Of a stretch of 64,000 bases of DNA, positions 45,207-54,152 are shown in pieces. The DNA comes from Oceanicella actignis. GTDB taxonomy: Bacteria; Pseudomonadota; Alphaproteobacteria; Rhodobacterales; Rhodobacteraceae. A program made the translations under genes and the position numbers. Location of the stretch: assembly GCF_008124525.1 (NCBI RefSeq), contig NZ_VNHJ01000002.1:186001-250000 (forward strand). Reading direction: 5' to 3'. Every line of letters starts with the position of its first letter. Position 1 is the first letter of the stretch. Under the pieces are notes generated by a model, which was not told the origin of the DNA, made no database searches, and worked only from the letters and a program-made list of their open reading frames with translations.

Positions 45207-45224
45207 GTAAACCCGCGCGTTTAC
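45207..45224. promoter_or_regulatory. 18-bp inverted repeat, operator site 2
   Basis: Arms GTAAAC and GTTTAC separated by 6 bp, 16 bp past site 1 and 26 bp before the tetR ATG. Site 1 also begins with GTAAAC, so both may be read by the same protein. Confidence 0.5.
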
Positions 45225-45250
45225 CTTGCGCCCGCGCGGTGCTACGCAGC

Positions 45251-45949
45251 ATGAACGGCGGCATCAGCGCGGCGCGCGGCGGCGCGCCGGCGACGGGAGG
45301 GCGGCCCATGGGCCCTGCGGCGGGCAAGCGCGAGCAGATTGTCGAGGCGGCGGTGGACGAGTTCCTCGAGCGCGGCTATCTGCGCGCCTCGATGGACCGC
45401 ATCGCCGCGCGCGCGCAGGTGTCCAAACGCACCGTCTACAACCATTTCGACGGCAAGCTGGCGCTGTTCAACGCGATCGTGGACCGCATGTCGGCGCAGC
45501 TGTCGGTGGCGCTGGACCTGCGCTTCGACCCCGCCGCGCCGGTCGCGCCGCAGCTGCGCGCGCTGGCCTGGGCCGAGGGGCGGCTGATGATGTCGCCCGA
45601 CTTCATGCGCCTTGCCCGGATGGTGATGGGCGAGACCATGCGCGACCCCGCCCTGGCCGCCGAGATGGCCGAGCGGCTGGACAAATGCGCCCCCATCGCC
45701 GCCTTCATGGCCGATGCGGCGCGGGCGGGCGCGCTGCGCATCGACGATCCCGAGCGCGCGGCGGCCGAGTTCCTGAGCCTGCTCAAGGGGCAGGGCTTCT
45801 GGCCGGTGATCCATGGCGGCGCTCCGCTGGACGAACGCGCCATGGAGGCGGTGGTCGACAGCGCCGTGCGCATGATCCTGGCGCGCTACGGGCAGGGCGC
45901 GGGGCAGGGCTCGGGGCAGGGCTCGGGGCAGGACTCGGAGCAGGGCTAG
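45251..45949 (+). CDS. TetR-family regulator of the molybdenum hydroxylase genes
   Basis: A 232-residue regulator. The helix-turn-helix is [19 protein letters not shown], followed by a TetR_C-like domain with [22 protein letters not shown] (AefR-like). The C-terminus ends in a low-complexity tail of GQGS repeats encoded by a 12-bp tandem repeat. The start at 45251 is chosen because it follows the operators; ATG at 45309 also fits, since the HTH only begins some 30 residues in. Divergent placement suggests it represses both itself and iorAB until an aromatic or aldehyde ligand binds. Confidence 0.88.
   Translation: MNGGISAARGGAPATGGRPMGPAAGKREQIVEAAVDEFLERGYLRASMDRIAARAQVSKRTVYNHFDGKLALFNAIVDRMSAQLSVALDLRFDPAAPVAPQLRALAWAEGRLMMSPDFMRLARMVMGETMRDPALAAEMAERLDKCAPIAAFMADAARAGALRIDDPERAAAEFLSLLKGQGFWPVIHGGAPLDERAMEAVVDSAVRMILARYGQGAGQGSGQGSGQDSEQG
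45890..45947. repeat. 12-bp in-frame tandem repeat in the 3' end of tetR
   Basis: Five units, consensus GGGGCAGGGCTC, encode Gly-Gln-Gly-Ser type repeats at the C-terminus. Unit number is a whole codon multiple, so copy changes would keep frame and the stop codon. Confidence 0.75.
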
Positions 45950-46977
45950 GGCCGTCGGCGCCGGCGCGGGGCCGGGCGGTCGGCGGAGGGGCTGGTCCCG
46001 TCCCCCGTCCCGTCCCCCGTTCCGTCCCCCGCGTCGGGGGCGTCGGCGCCCGTCGCGCGGGCGCGCGGGTGGGCCGCGTCGTAGACCGCCATCAGATGCG
46101 CCTCGTCCACCGCCGCGTAGATCTGCGTGGTGGACAGCGAGGCATGGCCCAGCAGCTCTTGAATCGCGCGCAGATCGCCGCCGGCCGCCAGCAGATGCGT
46201 GGCGAAGGCGTGGCGCAGGGCATGGGGCGTCGCGCTGGGCGGCAGGCCCAGCGCCTGGCGCGCCTGGGCCATGCGCCGCTGCAGCGCCCGCGGCCCCAGC
46301 GCCCCGCCGCGCGCGCCGATGAACAGCGGATCTTCGGGGCGCGCCGGTCCGGGCCGCAGCGCCATGTAGGCGCGCACCGCCTCGCGCGCGGCGGGCAGGA
46401 CCGGAACCATGCGCTCGCGCCCGCCCTTGCCCCGTATGCGCAGCCAGTCGCCCGCAACGCCCCCCGGCGCGTCGGCGCAGCGCAGCGCCAGCGCCTCGGA
46501 AATGCGCAGCCCGCAGCCGTAAAGCAGCGTCAGCGCCGCCGCGTCGCGCGCCGCGATCCAGTCGGGCGCGTCGGCCTCGGCGGCATGGTCGATGAGCGCG
46601 GCCGCCGCCTCGGCCGAGACCGGGCGCGGCAGGCGCCGCGGCGCCCTGGGGCCGCGCATGGCCAGGGGCGCCGTGGCCTCGATCCCCTCGGCCTCGGCCA
46701 GCCAGCGGTGAAAGCTGCGCACCGCCGACAGCCGCCGCCGCAGCGAGCGCGCGCCAAGGCCGGCGGCGCGCTCGGCCGCCATCCACGCGCGCAGATCGGC
46801 CAGCGCGACGCGCCCCAGATCCGCCGCTCTCAGCGCCCCCCCGCGGCGCGCGGCCACGAAGCCCAGCCAGGACGAGACGTCGCGCCGGTAGGCGTCCAGC
46901 GTGTGCGGCGAGGCCGCGCGCACGCCGCGCTGATGGTCGAGGAAACGCTCCAGCAGCTCGGCCGGGGCGGGGGGCAT
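45946..46977 (-). CDS. xerC: Tyrosine recombinase XerC
   Basis: A 343-residue site-specific recombinase. The N-terminal SAM-like domain begins LLERFLDHQRGVRAASPHTLDAYRRD. Catalytic residues are Arg in GCGLRISEAL, Lys in GKGGRERMVP, His-x-x-Arg in PHALRHAFATHL, His in LGHASLSTTQIY and the nucleophile Tyr in that last motif. It resolves chromosome dimers at dif with XerD. DUF484 directly upstream is the classic xerC neighbour, which favours xerC over xerD or a phage integrase. A C-terminal tail of GDGT repeats plus RRRRRP is unusual. It converges with tetR, overlapping 4 bp. Confidence 0.92.
   Translation of the reverse strand: MPPAPAELLERFLDHQRGVRAASPHTLDAYRRDVSSWLGFVAARRGGALRAADLGRVALADLRAWMAAERAAGLGARSLRRRLSAVRSFHRWLAEAEGIEATAPLAMRGPRAPRRLPRPVSAEAAAALIDHAAEADAPDWIAARDAAALTLLYGCGLRISEALALRCADAPGGVAGDWLRIRGKGGRERMVPVLPAAREAVRAYMALRPGPARPEDPLFIGARGGALGPRALQRRMAQARQALGLPPSATPHALRHAFATHLLAAGGDLRAIQELLGHASLSTTQIYAAVDEAHLMAVYDAAHPRARATGADAPDAGDGTGDGTGDGTSPSADRPAPRRRRRP
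45995..46030. repeat. 12-bp in-frame tandem repeat in the 3' end of xerC
   Basis: Three units, consensus GTCCCGTCCCCC on the plus strand, encode three GDGT copies (Gly-Asp-Gly-Thr) near the XerC C-terminus. It lies 48 bp from the TetR-tail repeat across the convergent junction. Confidence 0.75.
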
Positions 46978-46979
46978 GT

Positions 46980-47714
46980 TCAGCCCGCCCAGCGGCGCAG
47001 CAGGCGCTCGAGCACGCCGCCGAAGAAGTCGAGCAGGTCGCCGCCCTGGTCGGGCGTGAAGCGCCCGGGGTCGCGCGCGCCGAAGGCCAGCAGCGCGGGC
47101 GGCGCCTCGGGACCCAGGTCCAGCCGCACCAGCGCCTCCGAGCCCAGCCCGGACGCGGCCGGCCCGAACAGCGCGCCCGCCCCGCGCAGCCCGGCGGGAA
47201 AGCGGCGCAGGACGACGCGGCGATGCGCATCCTCGCGCCCGAGATTCATGTAGGCCTCGACCCCGCCCGGCGGCAGCGGCGCGACGGCGGGCGCGGCGGC
47301 GCGCGCCGGGCCGGCGGCCTCGAGCCCGAGGCGGATCGCCTCGACCCCCAGCATGGCCGGCACGCGCGCCTCCAGCGTCGTCAGCGCCTCGGTCAGGTCG
47401 GGCGCCTCGAGCATGGCCAGCGCCGCGCGATGGATCTGCGCGGCGCCGGCCAGGTTCTCGTAGGCGGCCGACAGCACCGAGCGGTGCAGCGCCTCGAGCG
47501 CGGCCAGCCGCGATTCGAGCCGCTGGACCAGCGCGCCGCGCAGATCGACCACGTTGCGCCCCGCCGCCGCTCCCTGCGCGGCGACGAGCGCGCGCATCAC
47601 CTCCATGTCGTCCAGGACAAGGCCCGGATCGGCGGTCAGCAGCGCGCGCACGCGCGCCGTCAGCTCTGGGTCGCGCGGCGCGGCGGCGGGGGGCGAATCG
47701 GCGGCGTCGGTCAT
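46980..47714 (-). CDS. DUF484 protein (YigA-like, GAF-type)
   Basis: A 244-residue protein starting MTDAADSPPAAAPRDPELTA, with LTADPGLVLDDMEVMRAL and the DUF484 pattern VDLRGALVQRLESRLAALEALHRSVLSAAYEN. The C-terminal half looks like a GAF-type fold ending LLDFFGGVLERLLRRW. Function is not established; members are nearly always next to xerC, as here (2-bp gap). Co-transcription with xerC is likely. Confidence 0.88.
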   Translation of the reverse strand: MTDAADSPPAAAPRDPELTARVRALLTADPGLVLDDMEVMRALVAAQGAAAGRNVVDLRGALVQRLESRLAALEALHRSVLSAAYENLAGAAQIHRAALAMLEAPDLTEALTTLEARVPAMLGVEAIRLGLEAAGPARAAAPAVAPLPPGGVEAYMNLGREDAHRRVVLRRFPAGLRGAGALFGPAASGLGSEALVRLDLGPEAPPALLAFGARDPGRFTPDQGGDLLDFFGGVLERLLRRWAG

Positions 47715-47735
47715 CTGGGCGCGCGTCCCCCGGGG

Positions 47736-48389
47736 TCAGATGATCTTCTGACCGGTCTTCTCCCAGTCGGCCAGGAAGGCGGCCAGACCCTTGTCGGTCA
47801 GCGGATGGTCGGCCAGCTTGCGCAGCACGCCCGGCGGAATGGTCGCCACGTCGGCCCCCACGCGCGCGGCCTCCTGCACGTGGTTGACCGTGCGGATCGA
47901 GGCGGCGAGGATCTCGGTCTTGAAGTCGTAATTGTCGTAGATCTGGCGGATGTCGGCGATCAGCTGCATCCCGTCCAGGCCGATGTCGTCCAGCCGGCCG
48001 ATGAAGGGCGAGATGAAGGTCGCGCCCGCCTTGGCCGCCAGCAGCGCCTGGCTGGCCGAGAAGCAGAGCGTGACGTTGACCATCTTGCCCTCGTCCGACA
48101 GGACCTTGCACGCCTTGAGCCCGGCCCAGGTCAGCGGCACCTTGACGGCGATGTTGGGGGCGATCTCGGCCAGCTTGCGGCCCTCGGCGATCATGGCGTC
48201 GGCCTCGGTGGCCGTGACCTCGGCCGAAACCGGGCCGTCGATCAGCGCGCAGATCTCGCGCGTCACTTCCAGGATGTTCCGCCCGGATTTCATGATAAGC
48301 GAGGGGTTGGTGGTCACCCCGTCGACCATGCCGGTTTCGGCAAGGTCGCGGATTTCGTCGATCTCGGCAGTGTCAACGAAGAACTTCAT
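47736..48389 (-). CDS. fsa: Fructose-6-phosphate aldolase / transaldolase-like protein
   Basis: A 217-residue small transaldolase (TalC/FSA type). It starts [20 protein letters not shown], with [14 protein letters not shown], Schiff-base Lys in [40 protein letters not shown] and [15 protein letters not shown]. It forms or cleaves C-C bonds of sugar phosphates, as transaldolase in the pentose-phosphate pathway or as F6P aldolase. Length alone cannot separate the two activities. It is divergent from priA across 108 bp. Confidence 0.93.
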   Translation of the reverse strand: MKFFVDTAEIDEIRDLAETGMVDGVTTNPSLIMKSGRNILEVTREICALIDGPVSAEVTATEADAMIAEGRKLAEIAPNIAVKVPLTWAGLKACKVLSDEGKMVNVTLCFSASQALLAAKAGATFISPFIGRLDDIGLDGMQLIADIRQIYDNYDFKTEILAASIRTVNHVQEAARVGADVATIPPGVLRKLADHPLTDKGLAAFLADWEKTGQKII

Positions 48390-48497
48390 GATGCGCGTTC
48401 CGATCCTTGTCGCCCATGCGCCGCGCCGCCCGTCCGGGCGCGGCCTGTTGATGGGCGCGCACAATAGACCAGCCGCGCCGGCGCGGCCACAGCCGTT

Positions 48498-50744
48498 TTG
48501 ACGGGCGCGGCGCGGCCCGCGAAGGCGGGCGCCCGGGGCGAAGCCGCGCCGGACGAGGACGCCTTCTTCCCCGAGGGCGCCCCGCTGAGCGCGCTGCCGG
48601 CCCTGCCGGTGGACAAGCCGCTGGACTACCTCGCCCCGCCCGGGGGCGTGCGCGCGGGCGACTGGGTCGAGGCGCCGATCGGCCCGCGCCGGGCCCTGGC
48701 GCTGGTCTGGGGGCCGCCCTCGGCCGAGCTGCCGCCCGATCGGCTCAAGCCGCTGGCGCGGCGGCTGGACCTGCCGCCCATGACCCCCGAGACCCGGCGC
48801 TTTCTGGCCCGCGCGGCCGACTACACGCTGATCGAGCTGGGGCAGGTCCTGCGCCTGGCCTCGCGCGCGCCCGGGCTGCGCGAGGCGCCGCGCATGCGCC
48901 GCCTGCTGACCCTGGGGCCCGAGCGGCCCGAGCGCATGACCCCCGCGCGGCGGCGCGTCATCGCCTTTCTCGAGGCCCATGACGGCATGCCCTTCGAGCC
49001 GGCCGAGCTGGCCCGCCAGGCCGGCGTCGGCCCCGGCGTGGTCAAGGGGCTGGAGGCGGCGGGCGCCCTGAGCGCCCGCCTCGCCCCCCATGATCCGCCC
49101 TTCGCGCGGCTCGACCCCGCCTTCGCGCCGCCCGCCCTTTCGCCCGCGCAGGACGAGGCCGCCGAGGCCCTGCGCCAAAGCGTCGCCGCGCGCGGCTACG
49201 CGACCTTCCTGCTCAAGGGCGTCACCGGCTCGGGCAAGACCGAGGTCTACATGGAGGCGGTCGCCGAATGCCTGCGCCAGGGCCGCCAGGCGCTGGTTCT
49301 GCTGCCCGAGATCGCGCTGACGGCGGCCTTTCTGGACCGGTTCGAGCGCCGCTTCGGCGCGCGCCCGGCCGAGTGGCACTCGGCCGCCGGCGACGCGGGG
49401 CGGCGGCGCTGCTGGCGCGCGGCCGCCTCGGGTCAGGCGCAGGTGGTGGTGGGGGCGCGCTCGGCCGTGTTCCTGCCCTTCCGCGATCTTGGCCTGGTGG
49501 TGGTGGATGAAGAGCACGACGGCTCCTACAAGCAGGAGGACGGCCCGCGCTACAACGCGCGCGACATGGCGGTGCTGCGCGCGGCGCTGGGGCGGGCGAC
49601 GGCGGTGCTGGCCTCGGCGACGCCGGCGCTCGAGACATGGGCGAATGCGCGCGCGGGCAAGTATCGGCGCCTGGACCTGCCCGAGCGCTTCGGCCCGGCG
49701 GTGATGCCGCGCATGCAGGCGGTGGACATGCGCCGCCACGCGCCGCCGCGCGGCGAGTGGATCTCGGAGCCGCTGGCGCGCGCGGTGAACGAGCGCCTTG
49801 CCCGCGGCGAGCAGTCGCTGCTGTTCATCAACCGCCGCGGCTATGCGCCGCTGACGCTGTGCCGGGGCTGCGGGGCGCATATGGGCTGCCCCCATTGCGA
49901 CGCCTGGCTGGTCGAGCACCGCCTGCGCGGGCGGCTGGTGTGCCACCAGTGCGGGCACTCGCGCCCCGTGCCCAAGGCCTGCCCCGAATGCGGGCGCGCC
50001 GACGCGCTGGCGGCGCTGGGGCCGGGGGTCGAGCGCCTTGCCGAAGAGGCGCGCGCGCGCTTTCCCAAGGCGCGCACGGCGTTGCTCAGCTCGGACCTGG
50101 CGCAAAGCGCCGAGCAGCTCAAGGCGCGCATCGCCGCCATCGCGGCGGGCGAGGCGGACGTGATCATCGGCACGCAGCTGGTGGCCAAGGGGCACAACTT
50201 TCCGCTGCTGACGCTGGTGGGCGTGATCGACGCCGATCTGGGGCTGAAGGGCGGCGATCTGCGCGCGGCCGAGAAGACCTTTCAGCTGCTGCGCCAGGTG
50301 GCCGGACGCGCGGGCCGCGCCGATCGGCCGGGCGCGGCGCTGCTGCAGACCTATGCGCCCGATCACCCGGTGATCCGCGCCATCCTTTCGGGCGACGAGG
50401 AAACCTTCTGGGAGCGCGAGGCCGCCCAGCGCGAGGCCGCCGGCGCGCCGCCCTTCGGCCGCATGGCGGGCGTGATCGTCTCGGGGCCCGACGAGGCGCG
50501 CGTCTGGCGCACCGCCGAGGCGCTTGCGCGCGCGGGCGCGGCGCTCGAGCAGGCGGGCGCGCAGCTGTTCGGCCCCGCGCCCGCGCCCATCGCGCGCATC
50601 CGCGGCCGGTTTCGCGTGCGGCTTCTGGTCAAGGCTCCGCGCGGCGCGCCCCTTCAGGCGGCGCTGCGCGCCTGGCGGGCCGCGACGCGCCCCGAGCCGG
50701 GCGTGAGCGTGGTCATCGACATCGACCCGCAGAGCTTTCTGTGA
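48498..50744 (+). CDS. priA: Primosomal protein N-prime (replication restart helicase PriA)
   Basis: A 748-residue superfamily-2 helicase. The N-terminal DNA-binding part has [16 protein letters not shown]. Walker A is [11 protein letters not shown], motif II DEEHD, and the zinc region has paired cysteines [13 protein letters not shown] and [18 protein letters not shown]. Later helicase motifs include [14 protein letters not shown] and [10 protein letters not shown]. It restarts stalled replication forks. The start is a TTG at 48498 without an obvious ribosome site; a GTG at 48609 would remove the conserved opening, so TTG is preferred. The 3' end overlaps the convergent MATE gene by 32 bp. 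Confidence 0.94.
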   Translation: MTGAARPAKAGARGEAAPDEDAFFPEGAPLSALPALPVDKPLDYLAPPGGVRAGDWVEAPIGPRRALALVWGPPSAELPPDRLKPLARRLDLPPMTPETRRFLARAADYTLIELGQVLRLASRAPGLREAPRMRRLLTLGPERPERMTPARRRVIAFLEAHDGMPFEPAELARQAGVGPGVVKGLEAAGALSARLAPHDPPFARLDPAFAPPALSPAQDEAAEALRQSVAARGYATFLLKGVTGSGKTEVYMEAVAECLRQGRQALVLLPEIALTAAFLDRFERRFGARPAEWHSAAGDAGRRRCWRAAASGQAQVVVGARSAVFLPFRDLGLVVVDEEHDGSYKQEDGPRYNARDMAVLRAALGRATAVLASATPALETWANARAGKYRRLDLPERFGPAVMPRMQAVDMRRHAPPRGEWISEPLARAVNERLARGEQSLLFINRRGYAPLTLCRGCGAHMGCPHCDAWLVEHRLRGRLVCHQCGHSRPVPKACPECGRADALAALGPGVERLAEEARARFPKARTALLSSDLAQSAEQLKARIAAIAAGEADVIIGTQLVAKGHNFPLLTLVGVIDADLGLKGGDLRAAEKTFQLLRQVAGRAGRADRPGAALLQTYAPDHPVIRAILSGDEETFWEREAAQREAAGAPPFGRMAGVIVSGPDEARVWRTAEALARAGAALEQAGAQLFGPAPAPIARIRGRFRVRLLVKAPRGAPLQAALRAWRAATRPEPGVSVVIDIDPQSFL

Positions 50745-52134
50745 GCGCGCCGCCGCTTTCGCACCCCGCGGCCGCGCGCTCGAGCGCCGGATAGCGCAGC
50801 GCCAGCGTCGCGCCGCGCGCGGCGAAGAAGACGGTCAGCGCCGCCCACAGCCCGTGCGCGCCCATCAGCGGGGTCAGCGCGGCCCAGGCCAGCGCGTAGA
50901 CGGGCACGGATTGCATCATCGCCACGCGCATGTCGCGCGTGCGCGTGGCGCCGATGAACACGCCGTCCAGCATCCAGGCGGGCAGGCCGGCCAGGGGCAG
51001 GGCCACGACCCAGGGCAGGAACTCGCGGGCGGTCAGGCGCACCTCGGGCGCGGCCGCCATCAGGTCGATCGCCGCGCCGCCGCCCAGCGCGAAGGCGCCC
51101 GACAGCGCCGTCGCGCAGCCCAGCCCCCATCGCGCGCTCAGCATCGCGGCGCGGCGCAGGGCGGCCGGGTCGCGCGCGCCGAAGGCCTGGCCGACCAGCG
51201 CCTCGGCGGCGAAGGCGAAGCCGTCCAGCGCATAGGCGCAGATCATCAGGAACTGCAGCAGCACCTGGTTGGCCGCCAGCGCCGCATCCCCGGCCGCGGC
51301 GGATCGAAAGACGAAAAAGGCCAGCCCCGCCTCGAGCAGCACCGAGCGCACCAGGATGTCGGCGTTCACCCCCGCCATGCGCCGCAGCCGCGCGCGGTCC
51401 AGCACCAGCGCCAGCGCCCGCCGTCCGGCGCGCGCGCCCGCGCCCGCCCGCGCCGCCGCGCCGCGCCAGAGCGCAGCGAAGGCCGAGCGGCACAGCCACA
51501 GCCCCAGCGCGGCGCCCGACAGCTCGGCCGCCAGCGTCGCCGCGGCCACGCCGCTCACGCCCCAGCCCAGCCCCAGCACGAACCAGGCGTCGAGCGCCGC
51601 GTTCAGCCCGTTCATCCACAGCTGCAGCGCCAGCACGGCGCGGGTGCGCTCGGCCGCGATCAGCCAGCCCGTGAGCGCATAGACCGAGATCGCCGCCGGC
51701 GCGCCCCAAAGGCGCAGCGACAGGTAGTCGGCGGTCATGGCCTCGACCTTGGCCGAGGCGGGCGACAGCGCCAGCGTCACCGCCACGATCGCGCCGCCCA
51801 GAAGGACGATGGCCGCGCCCGCGCACAAGGCGATCAGCAGCCCGCGCGCCAGGACCGCGCCCGATTCGGCCTCGTCCCCCGCGCCGCGCGCCTGCGCCGC
51901 AAGCCCGGTCGTGCCCATGCGCAGAAAGCCGAACGCCCAGTAGGCCAGCCCGATCGCGGCTGCGCCCAGCCCGACGGCGCCGATGGGTGCGGCGGCGCCC
52001 ATCTGGCCCACGGCGGCCGTGTCCACCGCGCCCAGCAGCGGCACGGTGGCGTTCGACAGCATGATGGGCGTGGCGATGCGCAGGATGCGCCGATGCCCGA
52101 TCGGCGCGCCCGCGACGCCGCACGCCGCGCTCAT
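50713..52134 (-). CDS. MATE-family efflux transporter
   Basis: A 473-residue membrane protein with about 12 helices. It starts [40 protein letters not shown], the NorM/DinF pattern. The internal second repeat has [15 protein letters not shown] and [19 protein letters not shown]. The DinF-like subgroup is suggested by the [13 protein letters not shown] loop. It would export cationic drugs or metabolites in exchange for Na+ or H+. The ATG overlaps the stop of an arginine-rich repeat frame (ATGA). It converges with priA, overlapping 32 bp. Confidence 0.92.
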   Translation of the reverse strand: MSAACGVAGAPIGHRRILRIATPIMLSNATVPLLGAVDTAAVGQMGAAAPIGAVGLGAAAIGLAYWAFGFLRMGTTGLAAQARGAGDEAESGAVLARGLLIALCAGAAIVLLGGAIVAVTLALSPASAKVEAMTADYLSLRLWGAPAAISVYALTGWLIAAERTRAVLALQLWMNGLNAALDAWFVLGLGWGVSGVAAATLAAELSGAALGLWLCRSAFAALWRGAAARAGAGARAGRRALALVLDRARLRRMAGVNADILVRSVLLEAGLAFFVFRSAAAGDAALAANQVLLQFLMICAYALDGFAFAAEALVGQAFGARDPAALRRAAMLSARWGLGCATALSGAFALGGGAAIDLMAAAPEVRLTAREFLPWVVALPLAGLPAWMLDGVFIGATRTRDMRVAMMQSVPVYALAWAALTPLMGAHGLWAALTVFFAARGATLALRYPALERAAAGCESGGALTESSAGRCR

Positions 52135-52508
52135 GCGCCGCGCGCGGGGCGCGGCGCCCGGGCTCGGATGGCATCCCGGATCGCATCCCGAATCGCGCCC
52201 CGAGGCGCTCCTCGGCTCGCGCCCAGGACTGCGCCCCGGGGCGCTCCACGGCACGCGCTCAAGACTGCGCCTAAGATCGCGTCCCGAGCCGCGCCCCGGC
52301 CCGCGCTCCGAATGCGGCCCCGAACGCCGCCCCGAACGCCGGCCCGAACGCCGCCCCTGACGCCGCCCCTGACGCCGCCCCGCATGCGGCGCCGAATCGC
52401 GTCCCGAAGCGGATCGCGAAGCCGACCTCGCATCCGCCCCCGCATCCGCCCCCGCATCTGGCCGCGCATCTGGCCCGAGGCGCCGGCGCCGCGCGCCGGC
52501 GCGCTCAT
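52131..52508 (-). CDS. Arginine-rich repeat ORF, unknown, coupled to both neighbours
   Basis: A 125-codon frame, 33 Arg and no Lys, built of short repeats such as MRGR, GGVR and RDAI. It matches no family I know. Its ATG overlaps the stop of the upstream thioesterase and its TGA overlaps the ATG of the MATE transporter, both ATGA. That perfect fit at both ends favours a translated frame, but the DNA is a low-complexity tandem array and could be non-coding. If made, the protein would be strongly basic and probably bind nucleic acid or be disordered. I cannot exclude that it is only a spacer. Confidence 0.45.
   Translation of the reverse strand: MSAPARGAGASGQMRGQMRGRMRGRMRGRLRDPLRDAIRRRMRGGVRGGVRGGVRAGVRGGVRGRIRSAGRGAARDAILGAVLSACRGAPRGAVLGASRGAPRGAIRDAIRDAIRARAPRPARGA
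52145..52470. repeat. Degenerate tandem repeat array between thioesterase and MATE genes
   Basis: Short units (for example ACGCCGCCCC at 52,320-52,385, and CGCATCCGCC-type units near 52,430-52,470) repeat with divergence across about 325 bp. Period is near 12 bp for much of it, a multiple of three, so the minus-strand frame stays open throughout. Confidence 0.6.
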
Positions 52509-53023
52509 CCCGCTTCGTCCAGCCGGGGCATCACGAAATGCCCCGTGGCGGCGGCGAAGGGCTTGTCGCGATTGTCCTGCCAAGCCTCGACATGCACCGA
52601 GGCGTAGCGCCGCCCGGCCCGGTTCACGCGCGCGCGCGCGTAGGCGTCGCGCGGCAGGCCCGAGCGCAGATAGTCCACGGTGAAATCCACCGTCTTGGGC
52701 ATCGGCGGAAACTCGCCGCGCTCGATGGCGGCGGCGGCCTCGCCGCCCGATTCCATGCGCCGCCAGACGATGGACCAGGCCAGCTCGACCTGCGCGGTCA
52801 GCTCCAGAAACGCGCCCGTCACGCCGCCATGCAGCGCCGGCAGCATCGGGTTGCCGATCAGCTTGGGGTCGAAGCTGAGCTGCGCGGTGATCTCGTCGCC
52901 CAGACGCTGGAAGCTGACGCCCAGAAAGCGGGCGTAGGGAATGCCGCCCGTCAGCCGCGCAAGCGCCGCGTCGCGGCGGGCCTTGACCACCTGGACGGGC
53001 TCGATGGGGGGGCGCGCGCTCAT
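52505..53023 (-). CDS. Hotdog-fold thioesterase (PaaI-like)
   Basis: A 172-residue hotdog protein. It has ALHGGVTGAFLELTAQVELAW on the central helix (HGG motif) and VDFTVDYLRSGLPRDAYARARVNRAG on the strands. It probably hydrolyses an acyl-CoA. It overlaps the second thioesterase start-to-stop (ATGA), forming a tandem pair. Downstream it overlaps the arginine-rich repeat frame by ATGA. It lies beside a beta-oxidation operon, consistent with acyl-CoA turnover. Confidence 0.85.
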   Translation of the reverse strand: MSARPPIEPVQVVKARRDAALARLTGGIPYARFLGVSFQRLGDEITAQLSFDPKLIGNPMLPALHGGVTGAFLELTAQVELAWSIVWRRMESGGEAAAAIERGEFPPMPKTVDFTVDYLRSGLPRDAYARARVNRAGRRYASVHVEAWQDNRDKPFAAATGHFVMPRLDEAG

Positions 53024-53487
53024 GCCTTGCCTCCGCCCGACTTGCCCGCCCTGGCGGGGCGCTCGACGGTGAAGGCGCCGTGGGCGGCGGCGACCGGGTC
53101 GTCGGGGTCGTCCTCGAAGGCCAGCGCGCGCACGAAGGCGACCGAGCGCGTCAGCCGGTAGCAGGTGGCGTGCGCGGTCACCGCCCGGCCCGGGCGCGCG
53201 GCGCGCATGTAGTCGATGCGCAGGTCGATGGTCGCCGTGCCCGCGGGGCCGCCGGGGTGGCTCATCACCGCCGCGCCGCAGCAGCTGTCGAGCAGCGCGG
53301 TCAGCACGCCGCCATGGATGACCCCCGTCTTCGGATCGCCCACGAATCGCTCGTCATAGGGCACGCGCATCCTGGCCTCGCCCCCGCCGATGGCCAGAAG
53401 CTCGATGCCCAGCTCGCGCATGTGGGGCACGGCCTGGATGAACTGTTGTCCGATCTTCGCCTGTCTGTCGGGCTCCGCCGCGGTCAT
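53020..53487 (-). CDS. Hotdog-fold thioesterase (PaaI-like)
   Basis: A 155-residue hotdog protein with VIHGGVLTALLDSCCGAAVMS (HGG and the Asp of the active site) and ATIDLRIDYMRAARPGRAVTAHA. Similar in fold to its downstream neighbour but only distantly alike, so they may form a heteromer or act on different acyl-CoAs. It is first in a minus-strand unit divergent from the MerR gene. Both directions may share the palindrome-like site at 53,577-53,591. Confidence 0.87.
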   Translation of the reverse strand: MTAAEPDRQAKIGQQFIQAVPHMRELGIELLAIGGGEARMRVPYDERFVGDPKTGVIHGGVLTALLDSCCGAAVMSHPGGPAGTATIDLRIDYMRAARPGRAVTAHATCYRLTRSVAFVRALAFEDDPDDPVAAAHGAFTVERPARAGKSGGGKA

Positions 53488-53576
53488 CTTCGCCGTCCTT
53501 TCATCGTCTTGCGCGCAATCCTGTATACCGTGGCGCGCGGGTGCGTCCATCCCGCGCGGCGCTCGGCGCTTGCATC

Positions 53577-53591
53577 TTACGTCAACGTCAA
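53577..53591. promoter_or_regulatory. Candidate operator of the MerR (LiuR-like) regulator
   Basis: TTACGTCAACGTCAA contains two ACGT cores 6 bp apart, resembling recalled LiuR-type MerR sites that read TTTACGT/ACGTAAA. It lies 44 bp before the MerR ATG and 90 bp from the divergent thioesterase ATG, where a shared operator is expected. The match is by eye. Confidence 0.45.
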
Positions 53592-53634
53592 CGATAGTCC
53601 GCGCAGAGATTCGCCGACGGACCGGGAGGCCCGC

Positions 53635-54027
53635 ATGACCGAGAAATACAGCACCATCTCCGAGATGTGCGCCGAGTTCGGCGTCACGCCGCGCACGCTG
53701 CGCTTCTACGAATACAAGGAGCTGCTCAAGCCCCTGCGCGACGGGCAGAAGCGCCTGTTCACCCATCGCGACCGCGCGCGGCTGAAGCTGATCCTGCGCG
53801 GCAAGCGGTTCGGCTTCTCGCTGGACGAGATCCGCCAGTGGCTCGAGCTTTACGACGTCGACGAGCTGACCCAGATGACCGTCTGGATCGAGAGCGCCAA
53901 CCGCCAGATCGGCAAGCTCGAAGCCCAGAAGACCGAGCTCGAGGAGGCGATCCAGGAGCTGCGCGACCTGATGGAGGTCGCCCGCCAGGAGATCGCCCGC
54001 CGCGCCCGCGCCGACGCGGCCGAGTGA
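53635..54027 (+). CDS. MerR-family regulator of acyl-CoA oxidation (LiuR-like)
   Basis: A 130-residue MerR protein. The winged-helix N-terminus has ISEMCAEFGVTPRTLRFYEYKELLKPLRDGQKRLF, followed by a dimerising coiled coil and a short acidic end, without metal-binding cysteines. This compact type controls fatty- or branched-chain acyl-CoA breakdown genes in proteobacteria. It is directly upstream of an acyl-CoA dehydrogenase on the same strand. GGGAGG precedes the ATG. Confidence 0.88.
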   Translation: MTEKYSTISEMCAEFGVTPRTLRFYEYKELLKPLRDGQKRLFTHRDRARLKLILRGKRFGFSLDEIRQWLELYDVDELTQMTVWIESANRQIGKLEAQKTELEEAIQELRDLMEVARQEIARRARADAAE

Positions 54028-54152
54028 CGCCCGACCCGAATCAACCGACCTCCGCCGGCCCGCATGCCTGGCCCGGCGACCGCACGCAAGCCTTTCCGCC
54101 GGCCGCGCCCGCCGCGGCGCGCCGCAGCACATGACCACGCAGGGAGCGCGAC

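Noticed and set aside
45946-46977. Tyrosine recombinase as a sign of a prophage or integrative element
   Set aside because: It sits beside DUF484 in the housekeeping xerC arrangement; no att-like repeats, tRNA gene or phage genes are present.
52145-52470. Repeats that might be a CRISPR array
   Set aside because: Units are about 12 bp, degenerate and contiguous, with no spacers and no cas genes nearby.
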